13,824 nt of DNA from S144-45 sp015494035 (GTDB taxonomy: Bacteria > Pseudomonadota > Gammaproteobacteria > Xanthomonadales > Marinicellaceae), in assembly GCA_027057345.1 (NCBI GenBank), contig JALUIX010000036.1, forward strand, positions 1 to 13,824. Direction: 5' to 3'. Positions 1 to 9,327 of this stretch are shown piece by piece. Below the pieces are notes generated by a model, which worked only from the letters and a program-made list of their open reading frames with translations, had not been told where the DNA came from and searched no databases. A program made the position numbers and the translations under genes. How positions within the stretch are numbered: the first letter of the stretch is position 1; the number at the start of each line of letters is the position of its first letter.

Positions 1-2754
<2,754 letters not shown>

Positions 2755-2809
2755 GCTGGCTCCGAGAAAAAATGTTTTACATCAATGGGTTGCCGGTGCC
2801 TGGGCTGCG

Positions 2810-2818
2810 TTGTCCACA
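2810..2818 (+). promoter_or_regulatory. DnaA-box-like 9-mer upstream of nrdA
   Basis: TTGTCCACA differs from the consensus TTATCCACA at one position and lies 56 nt upstream of the nrdA start codon. DnaA regulates nrdAB in E. coli, so the position is suggestive. A single near-match can arise by chance and no second box was seen nearby. Confidence 0.2.
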
Positions 2819-2931
2819 GGCGGCTCCCGGTGTGTGCTCACTGAGGGGGATAGTGATGCGCCACGCGCCCGGCGGCACGAGTCTCCCTCATGGCAGTGGC
2901 GGACTTGATGGCTCGTTTTTATTCGTGAAGG

Positions 2932-2970
2932 GGCGCTTTAGGTTGCAGAAGCCCTGCAAGAAAAAGCGCC
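2932..2970 (-). promoter_or_regulatory. Compound hairpin in the nrdA leader
   Basis: Two nested perfect inverted repeats are visible. The outer arms are GGCGCTTT (2932-2939) and AAAGCGCC (2963-2970). The inner arms are TTGCAG (2943-2948) and CTGCAA (2954-2959), with a 5-nt loop. A symmetric 3x3 internal loop separates them. It lies about 180 nt upstream of the nrdA start, inside the predicted leader. No T-run follows on either strand, so it is not an ordinary intrinsic terminator. It could be a regulatory RNA fold or a protein-binding palindrome. Confidence 0.45.
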
Positions 2971-3016
2971 TGGGGAAGTTGTTTTGAGCCCCTGAATTCC
3001 GTCTGATCTGGACACT

Positions 3017-3045
3017 ACCTTAGCACGATTTTAGCCAAAATCCAG
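3017..3045 (-). promoter_or_regulatory. Candidate sigma70 promoter for nrdA
   Basis: On the minus strand, CTGGAT (3045-3040) is followed after 17 nt by TAAGGT (3022-3017). The -10 is preceded by TGC, giving an extended -10. Transcription would start near 3010, giving a leader of roughly 255 nt. The -35 is weak, and other partial matches exist a little further upstream, so this is a best guess. Confidence 0.35.
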
Positions 3046-3152
3046 AGGCAAAATTTGAATTGCTTTCACAGAAATCAACCAAGATTTTCAACCATGCCAG
3101 GCACAGGCCCGGGCAACCCCATCAACGGCGGGCGTTTGCCAAATGAAGTTAA

Positions 3153-3310
3153 GGAAGCTCTGATCGAATCGTGAACTTGCTTCTCACGCCTGAAATGTCC
3201 GATAACTGTGTTGAAGTTCTTGCGAATAGCCCGCTATTGGCTGCGAACTCCGCCTTGTTCTCGAACATTTCCGGCATAACCTGCTTCGTCCAGATTCAAT
3301 CAGAGCTTCC
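3153..3310. mobile_element. 158-bp MITE-like palindromic element, copy 1
   Basis: A non-coding element of 158 bp begins GGAAGCTCTGATCGAATC and ends with the inverted repeat of GGAAGCTCTGATTGAATC (17 of 18 match). It is flanked by TTAA on both sides (3149-3152 and 3311-3314), which reads as a 4-bp target duplication. It is inverted relative to the copy at 9170-9327 and matches it at about 144 of 158 positions by hand count. GGAAG ends and a 4-bp YTAR target are typical of IS5-group elements, so it is probably a MITE moved in trans by an IS5-like transposase. No transposase gene is in the window, and the parent IS was not identified. Confidence 0.85.
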
Positions 3311-3463
3311 TTAAAGAATCGCATGAAGTCAGGGCCAAAAATCGTCCATGGAAATCGGCGAATGTGACAAAAATTAACAGAATCAGGCTGATAGAAAAAA
3401 ATTTACCAAGGCTGAAAATAATCCTGCCGTGGCCTGTCTGCAAGCGGTCTGTTGGGGCCTGAC

Positions 3464-3472
3464 TGGTATAAT
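3464..3472 (+). promoter_or_regulatory. Extended -10 promoter of polA
   Basis: TGG followed by a perfect TATAAT (3467-3472) forms an extended -10. No good -35 is found at 16-18 nt spacing, which extended -10 promoters can tolerate. The predicted start near 3479 gives a short leader of about 20 nt before the polA ATG. Confidence 0.6.
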
Positions 3473-3499
3473 GGCGGTTTTCCAGCCACAGGCTAGTGC

Positions 3500-6223
3500 A
3501 TGAGCGATTCCAGCCCCTCCTCAACTCTGTCAACCCCACCAGAAAGCACGCCGTCTGCGGCCGAAAATACCCTGTATCTGGTGGATGGTTCATCATATCT
3601 GTACCGCGCCTTTCATGTGCCGGCACTGCAACGGTTGAGCAATGCCGAAGGGCAACCCACCGGCGCGTTGTATGGCGTGATCAATATGGTCAAAAGCCTG
3701 CTGGAGAGCGAAAACCCACGCCACATGGCGGTGGTGTTTGATGCCCCGGGCAAGAATTTTCGCCACGACCTGTTTGAGGACTATAAGGCCAACCGACCAC
3801 TCATGCCCGAGGAGTTGAAATCGCAGATTGAACCGCTCAAGGCCTTTATCCGCGCCATGGGCATCCCCTTGATTGAAGTGCCGGGGGTGGAGGCCGATGA
3901 TGTGATTGGCACGCTGGCTGAAAAAGCCACGGAAAAAGGCATGTCGGTGGTGATTTCCACCAGCGACAAGGACATGGCCCAACTGGTGAATGAAAAGGTC
4001 AGCCTGGTCAATACCATGACCGGCAAGGCCATGGACGCAGCAGGCGTTGAGGAAAAATTTGGCGTCAAGCCGGAGCAAATAGTGGACTTTCTGGCCCTGA
4101 CCGGCGATGCCTCCGATAACATTCCGGGCGTGCCCAGGGTGGGTGCCAAAACCGCGGCCAAATGGTTGCAGAAGTACGGCAGTGTGGATGAATTGCTGGC
4201 CCATGCCGATGAAATCACCGGCAAGGTAGGAGAATCACTGCGAGCGCACAAGGCGCAATTGCCGCTGAGTCGTGAACTGGTCACCATAAAACGCGATCTG
4301 GATCTGGACATCGATCCGGCTGAGCTGGTGTTGGGTGAGACCGACCCGGGCACGCTGGATGCCCTGATTGAGCAATACGGCATGTTTTCCCTGCGCGAGG
4401 AGAAAAAACCGGCACCGAAAAAAGGCGATTACGTCACCATTCAGGACGAAAAGACCCTGGACAAGTGGCTGGCCGATGCCAAACGACGCGGCGTGCTGTC
4501 GCTGGACCTGGAAACCACCAGTCTTGACCCCATGCAGGCCGACATCGTGGGCTTTTCCATCGCTTCCACACCCGGGCAAGCGGCTTACATTCCGGTGGGC
4601 CATCAGACTGAAGAGAAGCAGTTGCCACGCGAAGTGGTGCTGGAAAAAATCCTGAAAGTGGCCAATGACCCGGCGGTCAACCTCATCGGTCAGCATTTTA
4701 AGTACGACATGAACGTGCTGGCGGCCAACGGCGCGCAGGTGCGAGCGCCGGATTTTGACACCATGCTCGAGTCCTATGTGCTTAATCCCAGCGCCACCCG
4801 CCACGACATGGACTCATTGGCGCGGCATTACCTGAACCGCGAAACCATCAAATACGAGGACATTTGCGGCAAGGGCGCCAAACAGATCTGTTTTTCGCAA
4901 CTGCCGCTGGACCAGGCCACGGCCTATGCCGCAGAAGACGCCGATGTGACCCTGCAACTGCACCAGGTGTTGTGGGACAAGCTGAAGAAAACCGAGGGCC
5001 AGAAACGGGTTTTTGAAGACATTGAAATGCCGCTGGTGCCGGTGCTGGCGAAAATGGAACAGACTGGTGTGCTGATTGACAAGGACGAACTGCAGCGGCA
5101 GTCGCAAGAACTGGCCGGGAAAATGCGGCAGCTGGAGCAGAAAGCCTGGGCGCTGGCCGGGCACGAGTTCAACCTTAACTCCACCAAGCAGATCAAGCAG
5201 GTACTGTTTGAGGAAATGGGTTTGCCGGTGTTGCGCAAGACCCCCAAAGGCCAGCCCTCCACCGCCGAAGACGTACTGGAAGAACTGGCGCGCGAATACG
5301 ACCTGCCGCGCTTGATACTGCAATACCGTTCACTGGCCAAGCTCAAGTCCACCTACCTCGACAAGCTGCCCAAACAGATCAACCCCAAAACTGGCCGCGT
5401 GCACACCCAGTATCACCAGGCCAACACCAGTACCGGCCGGTTGTCCTCGTCCAACCCCAATTTGCAGAATATTCCCATTCGCACGCCGGAGGGTAACCGC
5501 ATACGCAAGGCCTTTATTGCCAGCCCCGGCAACAAGATCGCTGCGGCGGACTATTCGCAGATTGAATTGCGCATCATGGCCCATTTGTCCGGCGATGAAA
5601 ACCTGCTGGATGCCTTTGCCAAAGGTCAGGACGTGCACGCACGCACCGCTTCGGAAGTGTTCGGCGTGCCCATGGACGAGGTCACGCCGCAACAACGGCG
5701 CACCGCCAAGGCCATCAATTTTGGCCTGATGTACGGCATGAGCGCCTTTGGGCTGGCCAAACAGCTGGGCATCAGCCGCGAAGAAGCCCAGGCCTATATG
5801 GACACCTATTTTGCCAAATACCCCAAGGTGTTCGAGTTTATCGAAAGCCTGCGCCAGAAAGCCCGCGAGCAGGGCTACCTGGACACCATTTTTGGTCGTC
5901 GGATCTATTTCCCCGACATCAACAGCCGCAACAAACGTGTGGCGGCCGCCGCCGAGCGGGCTGCCATCAATGCGCCGTTGCAGGGTTCGGCGGCAGACAT
6001 CATCAAACGCGCCATGATCGGGGTTGACAAGGCGCTGAGTGAGGCGTATCCGGACGTCAAAACCATTATGCAGGTGCACGATGAATTGGTATTCGAGGTG
6101 CCGGAGGACAAGGTCGATGCAGTGAGTCAAGTGATTACCCGGGAAATGGAAAATGCCGCACAGCTGAAAGTGCCGCTGAAGGTTGACCTGGGCGTGGGGA
6201 ACAACTGGCAAGAGGCGCATTAG
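3500..6223 (+). CDS. polA: DNA polymerase I with 5' nuclease and proofreading domains
   Basis: Acts in Okazaki-fragment maturation and excision repair. The 907 residues cover all three domains (E. coli: 928). The 5'-nuclease domain (about 24-300) has VDGSSYLYRAF, the acidic EADD and TSDKD motifs and the helix-hairpin-helix region GDASDNIPGVPRVGAKTA. The 3'-5' exonuclease (about 310-500) retains its metal ligands: D336 and E338 in LDLETT, D403 in KYDMN, and Y476/D480 in YAAED, so proofreading should be active. The polymerase domain has motif A with D684 (AADYSQIELR), motif B with K737, F741 and Y745 (RRTAKAINFGLMYG), and motif C H860-D861-E862 (MQVHDELVFEV). The ATG at 3500 follows a modest ACAGG site. 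It adds a Ser/Pro/Thr-rich tail of about 20 residues before the conserved start of the domain. The next gene starts 36 bp downstream with no visible terminator. Confidence 0.99.
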   Translation: MSDSSPSSTLSTPPESTPSAAENTLYLVDGSSYLYRAFHVPALQRLSNAEGQPTGALYGVINMVKSLLESENPRHMAVVFDAPGKNFRHDLFEDYKANRPLMPEELKSQIEPLKAFIRAMGIPLIEVPGVEADDVIGTLAEKATEKGMSVVISTSDKDMAQLVNEKVSLVNTMTGKAMDAAGVEEKFGVKPEQIVDFLALTGDASDNIPGVPRVGAKTAAKWLQKYGSVDELLAHADEITGKVGESLRAHKAQLPLSRELVTIKRDLDLDIDPAELVLGETDPGTLDALIEQYGMFSLREEKKPAPKKGDYVTIQDEKTLDKWLADAKRRGVLSLDLETTSLDPMQADIVGFSIASTPGQAAYIPVGHQTEEKQLPREVVLEKILKVANDPAVNLIGQHFKYDMNVLAANGAQVRAPDFDTMLESYVLNPSATRHDMDSLARHYLNRETIKYEDICGKGAKQICFSQLPLDQATAYAAEDADVTLQLHQVLWDKLKKTEGQKRVFEDIEMPLVPVLAKMEQTGVLIDKDELQRQSQELAGKMRQLEQKAWALAGHEFNLNSTKQIKQVLFEEMGLPVLRKTPKGQPSTAEDVLEELAREYDLPRLILQYRSLAKLKSTYLDKLPKQINPKTGRVHTQYHQANTSTGRLSSSNPNLQNIPIRTPEGNRIRKAFIASPGNKIAAADYSQIELRIMAHLSGDENLLDAFAKGQDVHARTASEVFGVPMDEVTPQQRRTAKAINFGLMYGMSAFGLAKQLGISREEAQAYMDTYFAKYPKVFEFIESLRQKAREQGYLDTIFGRRIYFPDINSRNKRVAAAAERAAINAPLQGSAADIIKRAMIGVDKALSEAYPDVKTIMQVHDELVFEVPEDKVDAVSQVITREMENAAQLKVPLKVDLGVGNNWQEAH

Positions 6224-6259
6224 TATCGAAAATCTCAGCAAAAACCACAGGCCACAGGC

Positions 6260-6661
6260 ATGACACCCACCCATTTGAATCCGCAAACCACCCTCTACCA
6301 GCGACTGGGCGGCGAAAGCCGGCTGCACGAGCTGGTCAACCGCTTTTACGACATCATGGAAAGCGATCCTGAAGCGGCGGACATCCACGCCATGCATGGC
6401 AGTGACACCACTGAAATCCGCGAAAAACTGTTCGATTTTCTTTCTGGCTGGATGGGTGGCCCGGTGCGTTATCCGCAAAAATATGGGCCGCCGGCCATGC
6501 GCAGGCGCCACCTACCATTTGCCATTGGTGAGAAGGAAAAGCGCCAATGGCTGCATTGCATGGCTCGTGCCATGGAAGACTGCGGGATCGATACCGAATT
6601 GCGCGCGCACCTCCACCAGGCCTTCGAGCGCACCGCCGATCATTTCAGAAACCGGCCCTGA
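6260..6661 (+). CDS. Group II truncated haemoglobin (trHbO type)
   Basis: A 133-residue globin of the bacterial 2-on-2 fold, expected to bind haem and O2 or other diatomic ligands in the cytoplasm. It opens with the family signature LYQRLGGESRLHELV. Tyr30 in NRFYDIM fits the B10 position, and His84 in RRRHLPF is the proximal haem ligand. Trp97 in KRQWLHCM matches the group II-specific G8 tryptophan. GPPAMRRRHLPFAI is the typical group II stretch before the F helix. It begins 36 bp after polA with a weak ACAGGC site and probably shares the polA transcript. Physiological role (oxygen delivery, NO or peroxide chemistry) cannot be told from sequence. Confidence 0.92.
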   Translation: MTPTHLNPQTTLYQRLGGESRLHELVNRFYDIMESDPEAADIHAMHGSDTTEIREKLFDFLSGWMGGPVRYPQKYGPPAMRRRHLPFAIGEKEKRQWLHCMARAMEDCGIDTELRAHLHQAFERTADHFRNRP

Positions 6662-6698
6662 GTCGGTTGTTCCTCCCTTTTCAACAATGGAAACACCC

Positions 6699-7067
6699 AT
6701 GTACGAAATCCTTAAACACACCCACCTGAGCATGATCACGCTCAGCATTATTCTGTTTGAATGGCGTTTTCTAATGAACAAGATGCGCCGTCGCCGCCCG
6801 GGGCCTTTTCTGCGTGTGGCGCCGCACGTGATTGATACCCTGCTGCTGGCCACAGGCGTGGCGATGATCGTCCTTAGTGGCGCGGTGCCTTGGAAAGTCT
6901 CCTGGACCCTGGCCAAACTGCTGGCGTTGCTGGTCTACATTGCGCTGGGTCTGGTGGCAATGAAAAGCCGTGGCCCGGTCGCTGTACTGGCATTCGTGCT
7001 GGCCACGCTGGTGTTTGCTTACATGGTGCTGGTGGCGATAAGTAAATCGCCCACGCCCTGGGTCTGA
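6699..7067 (+). CDS. sirB2: SirB2-family inner-membrane protein
   Basis: A 122-residue, almost entirely hydrophobic protein with about four predicted membrane segments (roughly residues 6-25, 43-62, 68-88 and 92-115). The N-terminus YEILKHTHLSMITLSIILFEWRF carries the SirB family pattern. SirB was named for effects on invasion-gene expression in Salmonella, but its biochemical role is unknown. I chose the ATG at 6699, preceded at good spacing by TGGAAA. An in-frame ATG at 6687 would add only four residues and has no ribosome site. It starts 37 bp after the globin gene, and its TGA overlaps the thpR ATG (TGATG), implying coupled translation. Confidence 0.85.
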   Translation: MYEILKHTHLSMITLSIILFEWRFLMNKMRRRRPGPFLRVAPHVIDTLLLATGVAMIVLSGAVPWKVSWTLAKLLALLVYIALGLVAMKSRGPVAVLAFVLATLVFAYMVLVAISKSPTPWV

Positions 7068-7621
7068 TGGTCGGTCGTCTTCGGCAACAGCCTGAGAAAA
7101 ATCCCCGGTCGCCCTGGCGGTTGTTTTTTGCTCTGTGCCCGGCCCCGCAGACACGCAAGCAGATCGCTACATTTTTGCGCCATAACCCGGCCCCGGGCCG
7201 ACCGGTGCCACCGGAAAACTGGCACATGACGCTGTTGTTTGTAGGCCATGTGCCGCCTTCGCAGGCTCAGGCTTTGCTTCAGTTATCCTTGTCCGGGCTG
7301 CCGACGCCGTTTGTGCTGCGGCTGAATCGTTGCGGCTGGTGGCCGCGACCCAAAGCCGGCTGGCTGGCCCCGGCACGGCCACCGGCAGAACTGATGGCCT
7401 TGCACCGGCTCGTGCGGGAACAAGTGGCTGCATTGGGCCTCACCCTGGAGGCCCGGCCCTATCATCCGCACGTGACGGTGTGGAAGAAGCTGTCGCAGCC
7501 CTGGACTTGTGGCCAGCAGCCGGACATCCAGTGGCCGGTACAGCATGTGCACCTGCTGCGCTCTTTCCTGCACCCTGAAGGCTCCGAGTACCGCGTGCTG
7601 GCCAGTTGGCCACTGGCCTGA
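7067..7621 (+). CDS. thpR: RNA 2',3'-cyclic phosphodiesterase (2H / LigT superfamily)
   Basis: A 184-residue cytoplasmic enzyme of the 2H phosphoesterase superfamily, close to the family's usual size. Both catalytic HxTx motifs are present at the expected spacing: H53-M-T55 in NWHMTLLFVG and H135-V-T137 in YHPHVTVWKK. FFAL near residue 20 and the PPENWHMTL block are typical of the ThpR/LigT branch, which opens 2',3'-cyclic phosphates on RNA and can join 2'-5' ends in vitro. Translation starts by TGATG overlap with the preceding SirB2-family gene. Roughly 15 residues precede the conserved core, and no better start is visible. The gene ends in a short GC hairpin without a T-run. Confidence 0.93.
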   Translation: MVGRLRQQPEKNPRSPWRLFFALCPAPQTRKQIATFLRHNPAPGRPVPPENWHMTLLFVGHVPPSQAQALLQLSLSGLPTPFVLRLNRCGWWPRPKAGWLAPARPPAELMALHRLVREQVAALGLTLEARPYHPHVTVWKKLSQPWTCGQQPDIQWPVQHVHLLRSFLHPEGSEYRVLASWPLA

Positions 7622-7717
7622 CATAACAAAAATTTACGCCTCAGGTATTCAAGGCGCGTTCAGTTTAAGCCGATTATGCTGTAAGCTCGAACGTGAACAA
7701 ACCAAAAGGGGGCGCCA

Positions 7718-9169
7718 ATGAGCATTCTTCACCGTTTCAATCAACGCAGTTTCAATCACTACTTGTCGGTTTCGCGGGGTTTGCTGTCGCTGGCCTTGCT
7801 GGCTTTGCTGGCCGTGGCCTGTCCAGCCCTGGCGGATGACATGAACAAGGACGGCCGAAAGACGGACAGTCACCAACAGGTCCGACAGGCGGCCAGCCGC
7901 AGCCGTCAGTCGGCGACCAAACAGAACGTGGCTAACCAGAAAGCCGCTGTGCCCATGAGCCAGCAGGCGCGCGAAAAACTGGACAAAACCTACGCCGACA
8001 AATACCACTACCAATCCGATGCATCGCGCCTGGTGCGTTGTGAATCGCGCTATGGCCGACAACAGTTCTGCCCTGCCGACACCCGGTTCGGGGTGAATCT
8101 GGAACGCCAGTTAAGCCGGGCCAATTGTGCGGGTAACTGGGGCTACGATCAGCGTGGCATCTGGGTGCGTAATGGCTGCGCGGCGGATTTTTCCATCAAT
8201 AGCGACTGGAACAGCCCGGGCAACTGGAGCCAGAACCTGATCCGTTGCGAATCTGAAGGATACAAGGAACGCTACTGCCCGGCACAACTGGGCGGACGCG
8301 ATGTGATCCTGGTGCGCCAGCTGAGCCGTTCACCCTGCGACGGCAACTGGGGTTATGACCGCAACGGCATTTGGGTGGACAACGGTTGTCGGGCGGAATT
8401 TGCTCTGGATGACCGTTACTCGCAACAGGGCGACCGGCTGGTCTGCAGCTCTGAGCGGCACCGTTTCAAACGCTGTCCGGTGGACACGCGCTGGGGAGTG
8501 GAGTTTGAACGGCAATTGTCGCGTTCATCCTGTCAGGGCAACTGGGGTTATGACCAATACGGCATTTGGGTCGACAACGGCTGCCGGGCCCAGTTCCGGG
8601 TTGAGCCGCCACCGCCTCCGCCACCACCGGTGGCTGAACAGAATCCCTATCCGGACCGCATCCGCTGTTCATCGCGCAAGGGCCGCTACCGCTTGTGTCG
8701 GGTAGATACCGGTGACGGTGTGGAGCTGGTTAAGCAGCATTCGCGCGCCAGCTGTCAGGGCCACTGGGGATATAACGAACAGGGCGTGTGGGTGGACAAG
8801 GGCTGCCGCGCCACGTTCCGCATCAAGCGCCACCATCATGGCTATGGCCAGTCGCCTTATGGCAACCGGCCAGCACCCTACGGCAACCCGGGCCACGACC
8901 CTTACCAGAAACCGCCAGTGGGAAACCGGCCCTACGGTCAGGGTGGTTACGGCCAAGGTGGTTACGGTCAGACCTTGCCACGCACCGAAGACGTGCGCTG
9001 CGATTCCATCAATGGGCGCTACCGGGTATGCCCGGTGCAACGGCCCTTTGCCAAGGTCACGTTGTTGCGCCAGCACAGCCGGGCCACCTGTGCCGGTCAC
9101 TGGGGCCAGGTGCCCGAAGGCATTTGGGTGGATAAGGGCTGCCGGGCCACTTTTCGGGTGCAGCGCTAG
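7718..9169 (+). CDS. Exported protein with five tandem DUF3011 cysteine-rich repeats
   Basis: A 483-residue secreted or envelope protein of unknown function. A signal peptide covers residues 1-39 (hydrophobic core about 21-34) with ALA before D40. Cys35 in LAVAC is a weak alternative lipobox. A charged, Gln/Lys/Arg-rich region (41-100) precedes five repeats of about 56 residues at 104-160, 174-230, 240-295, 314-370 and 425-482. Each has four cysteines spaced C-x9-C-x18/19-C-x16-C and ends like WGYDxxGIWVDNGCRAxF; the pattern suggests two disulfides per repeat. A run of eight prolines links repeats 3 and 4. A His-, Gly-, Tyr- and Pro-rich linker (371-424), including YGQGGYGQGG, joins repeats 4 and 5. 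Repeat assignment to DUF3011 is by recognised motif. The ATG at 7718 has a strong AAGGGGG site 5 nt upstream. The TAG stop directly abuts the second 158-bp element. Confidence 0.88.
   Translation: MSILHRFNQRSFNHYLSVSRGLLSLALLALLAVACPALADDMNKDGRKTDSHQQVRQAASRSRQSATKQNVANQKAAVPMSQQAREKLDKTYADKYHYQSDASRLVRCESRYGRQQFCPADTRFGVNLERQLSRANCAGNWGYDQRGIWVRNGCAADFSINSDWNSPGNWSQNLIRCESEGYKERYCPAQLGGRDVILVRQLSRSPCDGNWGYDRNGIWVDNGCRAEFALDDRYSQQGDRLVCSSERHRFKRCPVDTRWGVEFERQLSRSSCQGNWGYDQYGIWVDNGCRAQFRVEPPPPPPPPVAEQNPYPDRIRCSSRKGRYRLCRVDTGDGVELVKQHSRASCQGHWGYNEQGVWVDKGCRATFRIKRHHHGYGQSPYGNRPAPYGNPGHDPYQKPPVGNRPYGQGGYGQGGYGQTLPRTEDVRCDSINGRYRVCPVQRPFAKVTLLRQHSRATCAGHWGQVPEGIWVDKGCRATFRVQR
8933..8971 (+). repeat. 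15-bp tandem repeat encoding YGQGG
   Basis: Two full 15-bp units and a partial third encode YGQGG-YGQGG-YGQ in the linker before the fifth DUF3011 repeat. The copies differ at only two bases (GGTCAG against GGCCAA), so repeat-number variation by slippage is possible. Confidence 0.7.
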
Positions 9170-9327
9170 GGAAGCTCTGATTGAATCTGGACGAAGCAGG
9201 TTATATCAGAAATGTTCGAGAACAAGGCGAAGTTCGCAGCCAATAGCTGGCTATTGGCAAGGACTTCAACGCAGTTATCGGACATTTCAGATGTGAGAAG
9301 CGAGTTCATGATTCGGTCAGGGCTTCC
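9170..9327. mobile_element. 158-bp MITE-like palindromic element, copy 2
   Basis: Same length as the copy at 3153-3310 and about 91% identical to its reverse complement (14 differences by hand count). The left end GGAAGCTCTGATTGAATC and the right end match as inverted repeats at 15 of 18. Flanks are CTAG (9166-9169) and CTTG (9328-9331), an IS5-like YTAR target with one mismatch. The exact centre is a perfect stem, CCAATAGC (9240-9247) and GCTATTGG (9250-9257), with a 2-nt spacer. The two halves align without gaps at about 63%. It sits between convergent genes: the DUF3011 TAG is part of the left flank, and the hemD stop TGA lies inside the right end. As RNA it should form a long imperfect hairpin on either strand. 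Confidence 0.85.

Larger units (their letters stand above)
2755..3499. other. Divergent nrdA/polA intergenic region
   Basis: This 745-bp gap contains no convincing gene. From the nrdA side it holds a possible DnaA box, a compound hairpin, a candidate nrdA promoter, the first copy of the 158-bp mobile element with its TTAA flanks, an AT-rich stretch (about 3340-3420) and the polA promoter. Short open frames here lack ribosome sites and recognisable sequence and were not called. Confidence 0.8.

Noticed and set aside
2820..2910. Cobalamin riboswitch in the nrdA leader
   Set aside because: On the minus strand GCCACTG (2900-2894) and a stretch near 2820-2840 vaguely resemble parts of a B12 element, but the conserved GCCAGGAGACC-type box and the CGCAACTGT segment are not there. 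A covariance-model search would settle it.
2772..2987. 71-codon open frame in the nrdA leader region, plus strand
   Set aside because: No ribosome site, no recognisable motif, and it spans the hairpin and leader that belong to nrdA.
3010..3025. NrdR box over the nrdA -10 region
   Set aside because: ACACTA at 3012-3017 matches one half-site of the NrdR box, but the other half does not match and no second box lies about three helical turns away.
5330..6511. Long open frame of 393 codons antisense to polA
   Set aside because: It mirrors codon bias of polA and the globin gene on the other strand, has no recognisable domain, and both sense genes are certain.
7600..7625. Intrinsic terminator at the end of thpR
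   Set aside because: GGCCAGT and ACTGGCC can form a 7-bp stem, but the stem is inside the last codons and is followed by an A-rich stretch, not a T-run.
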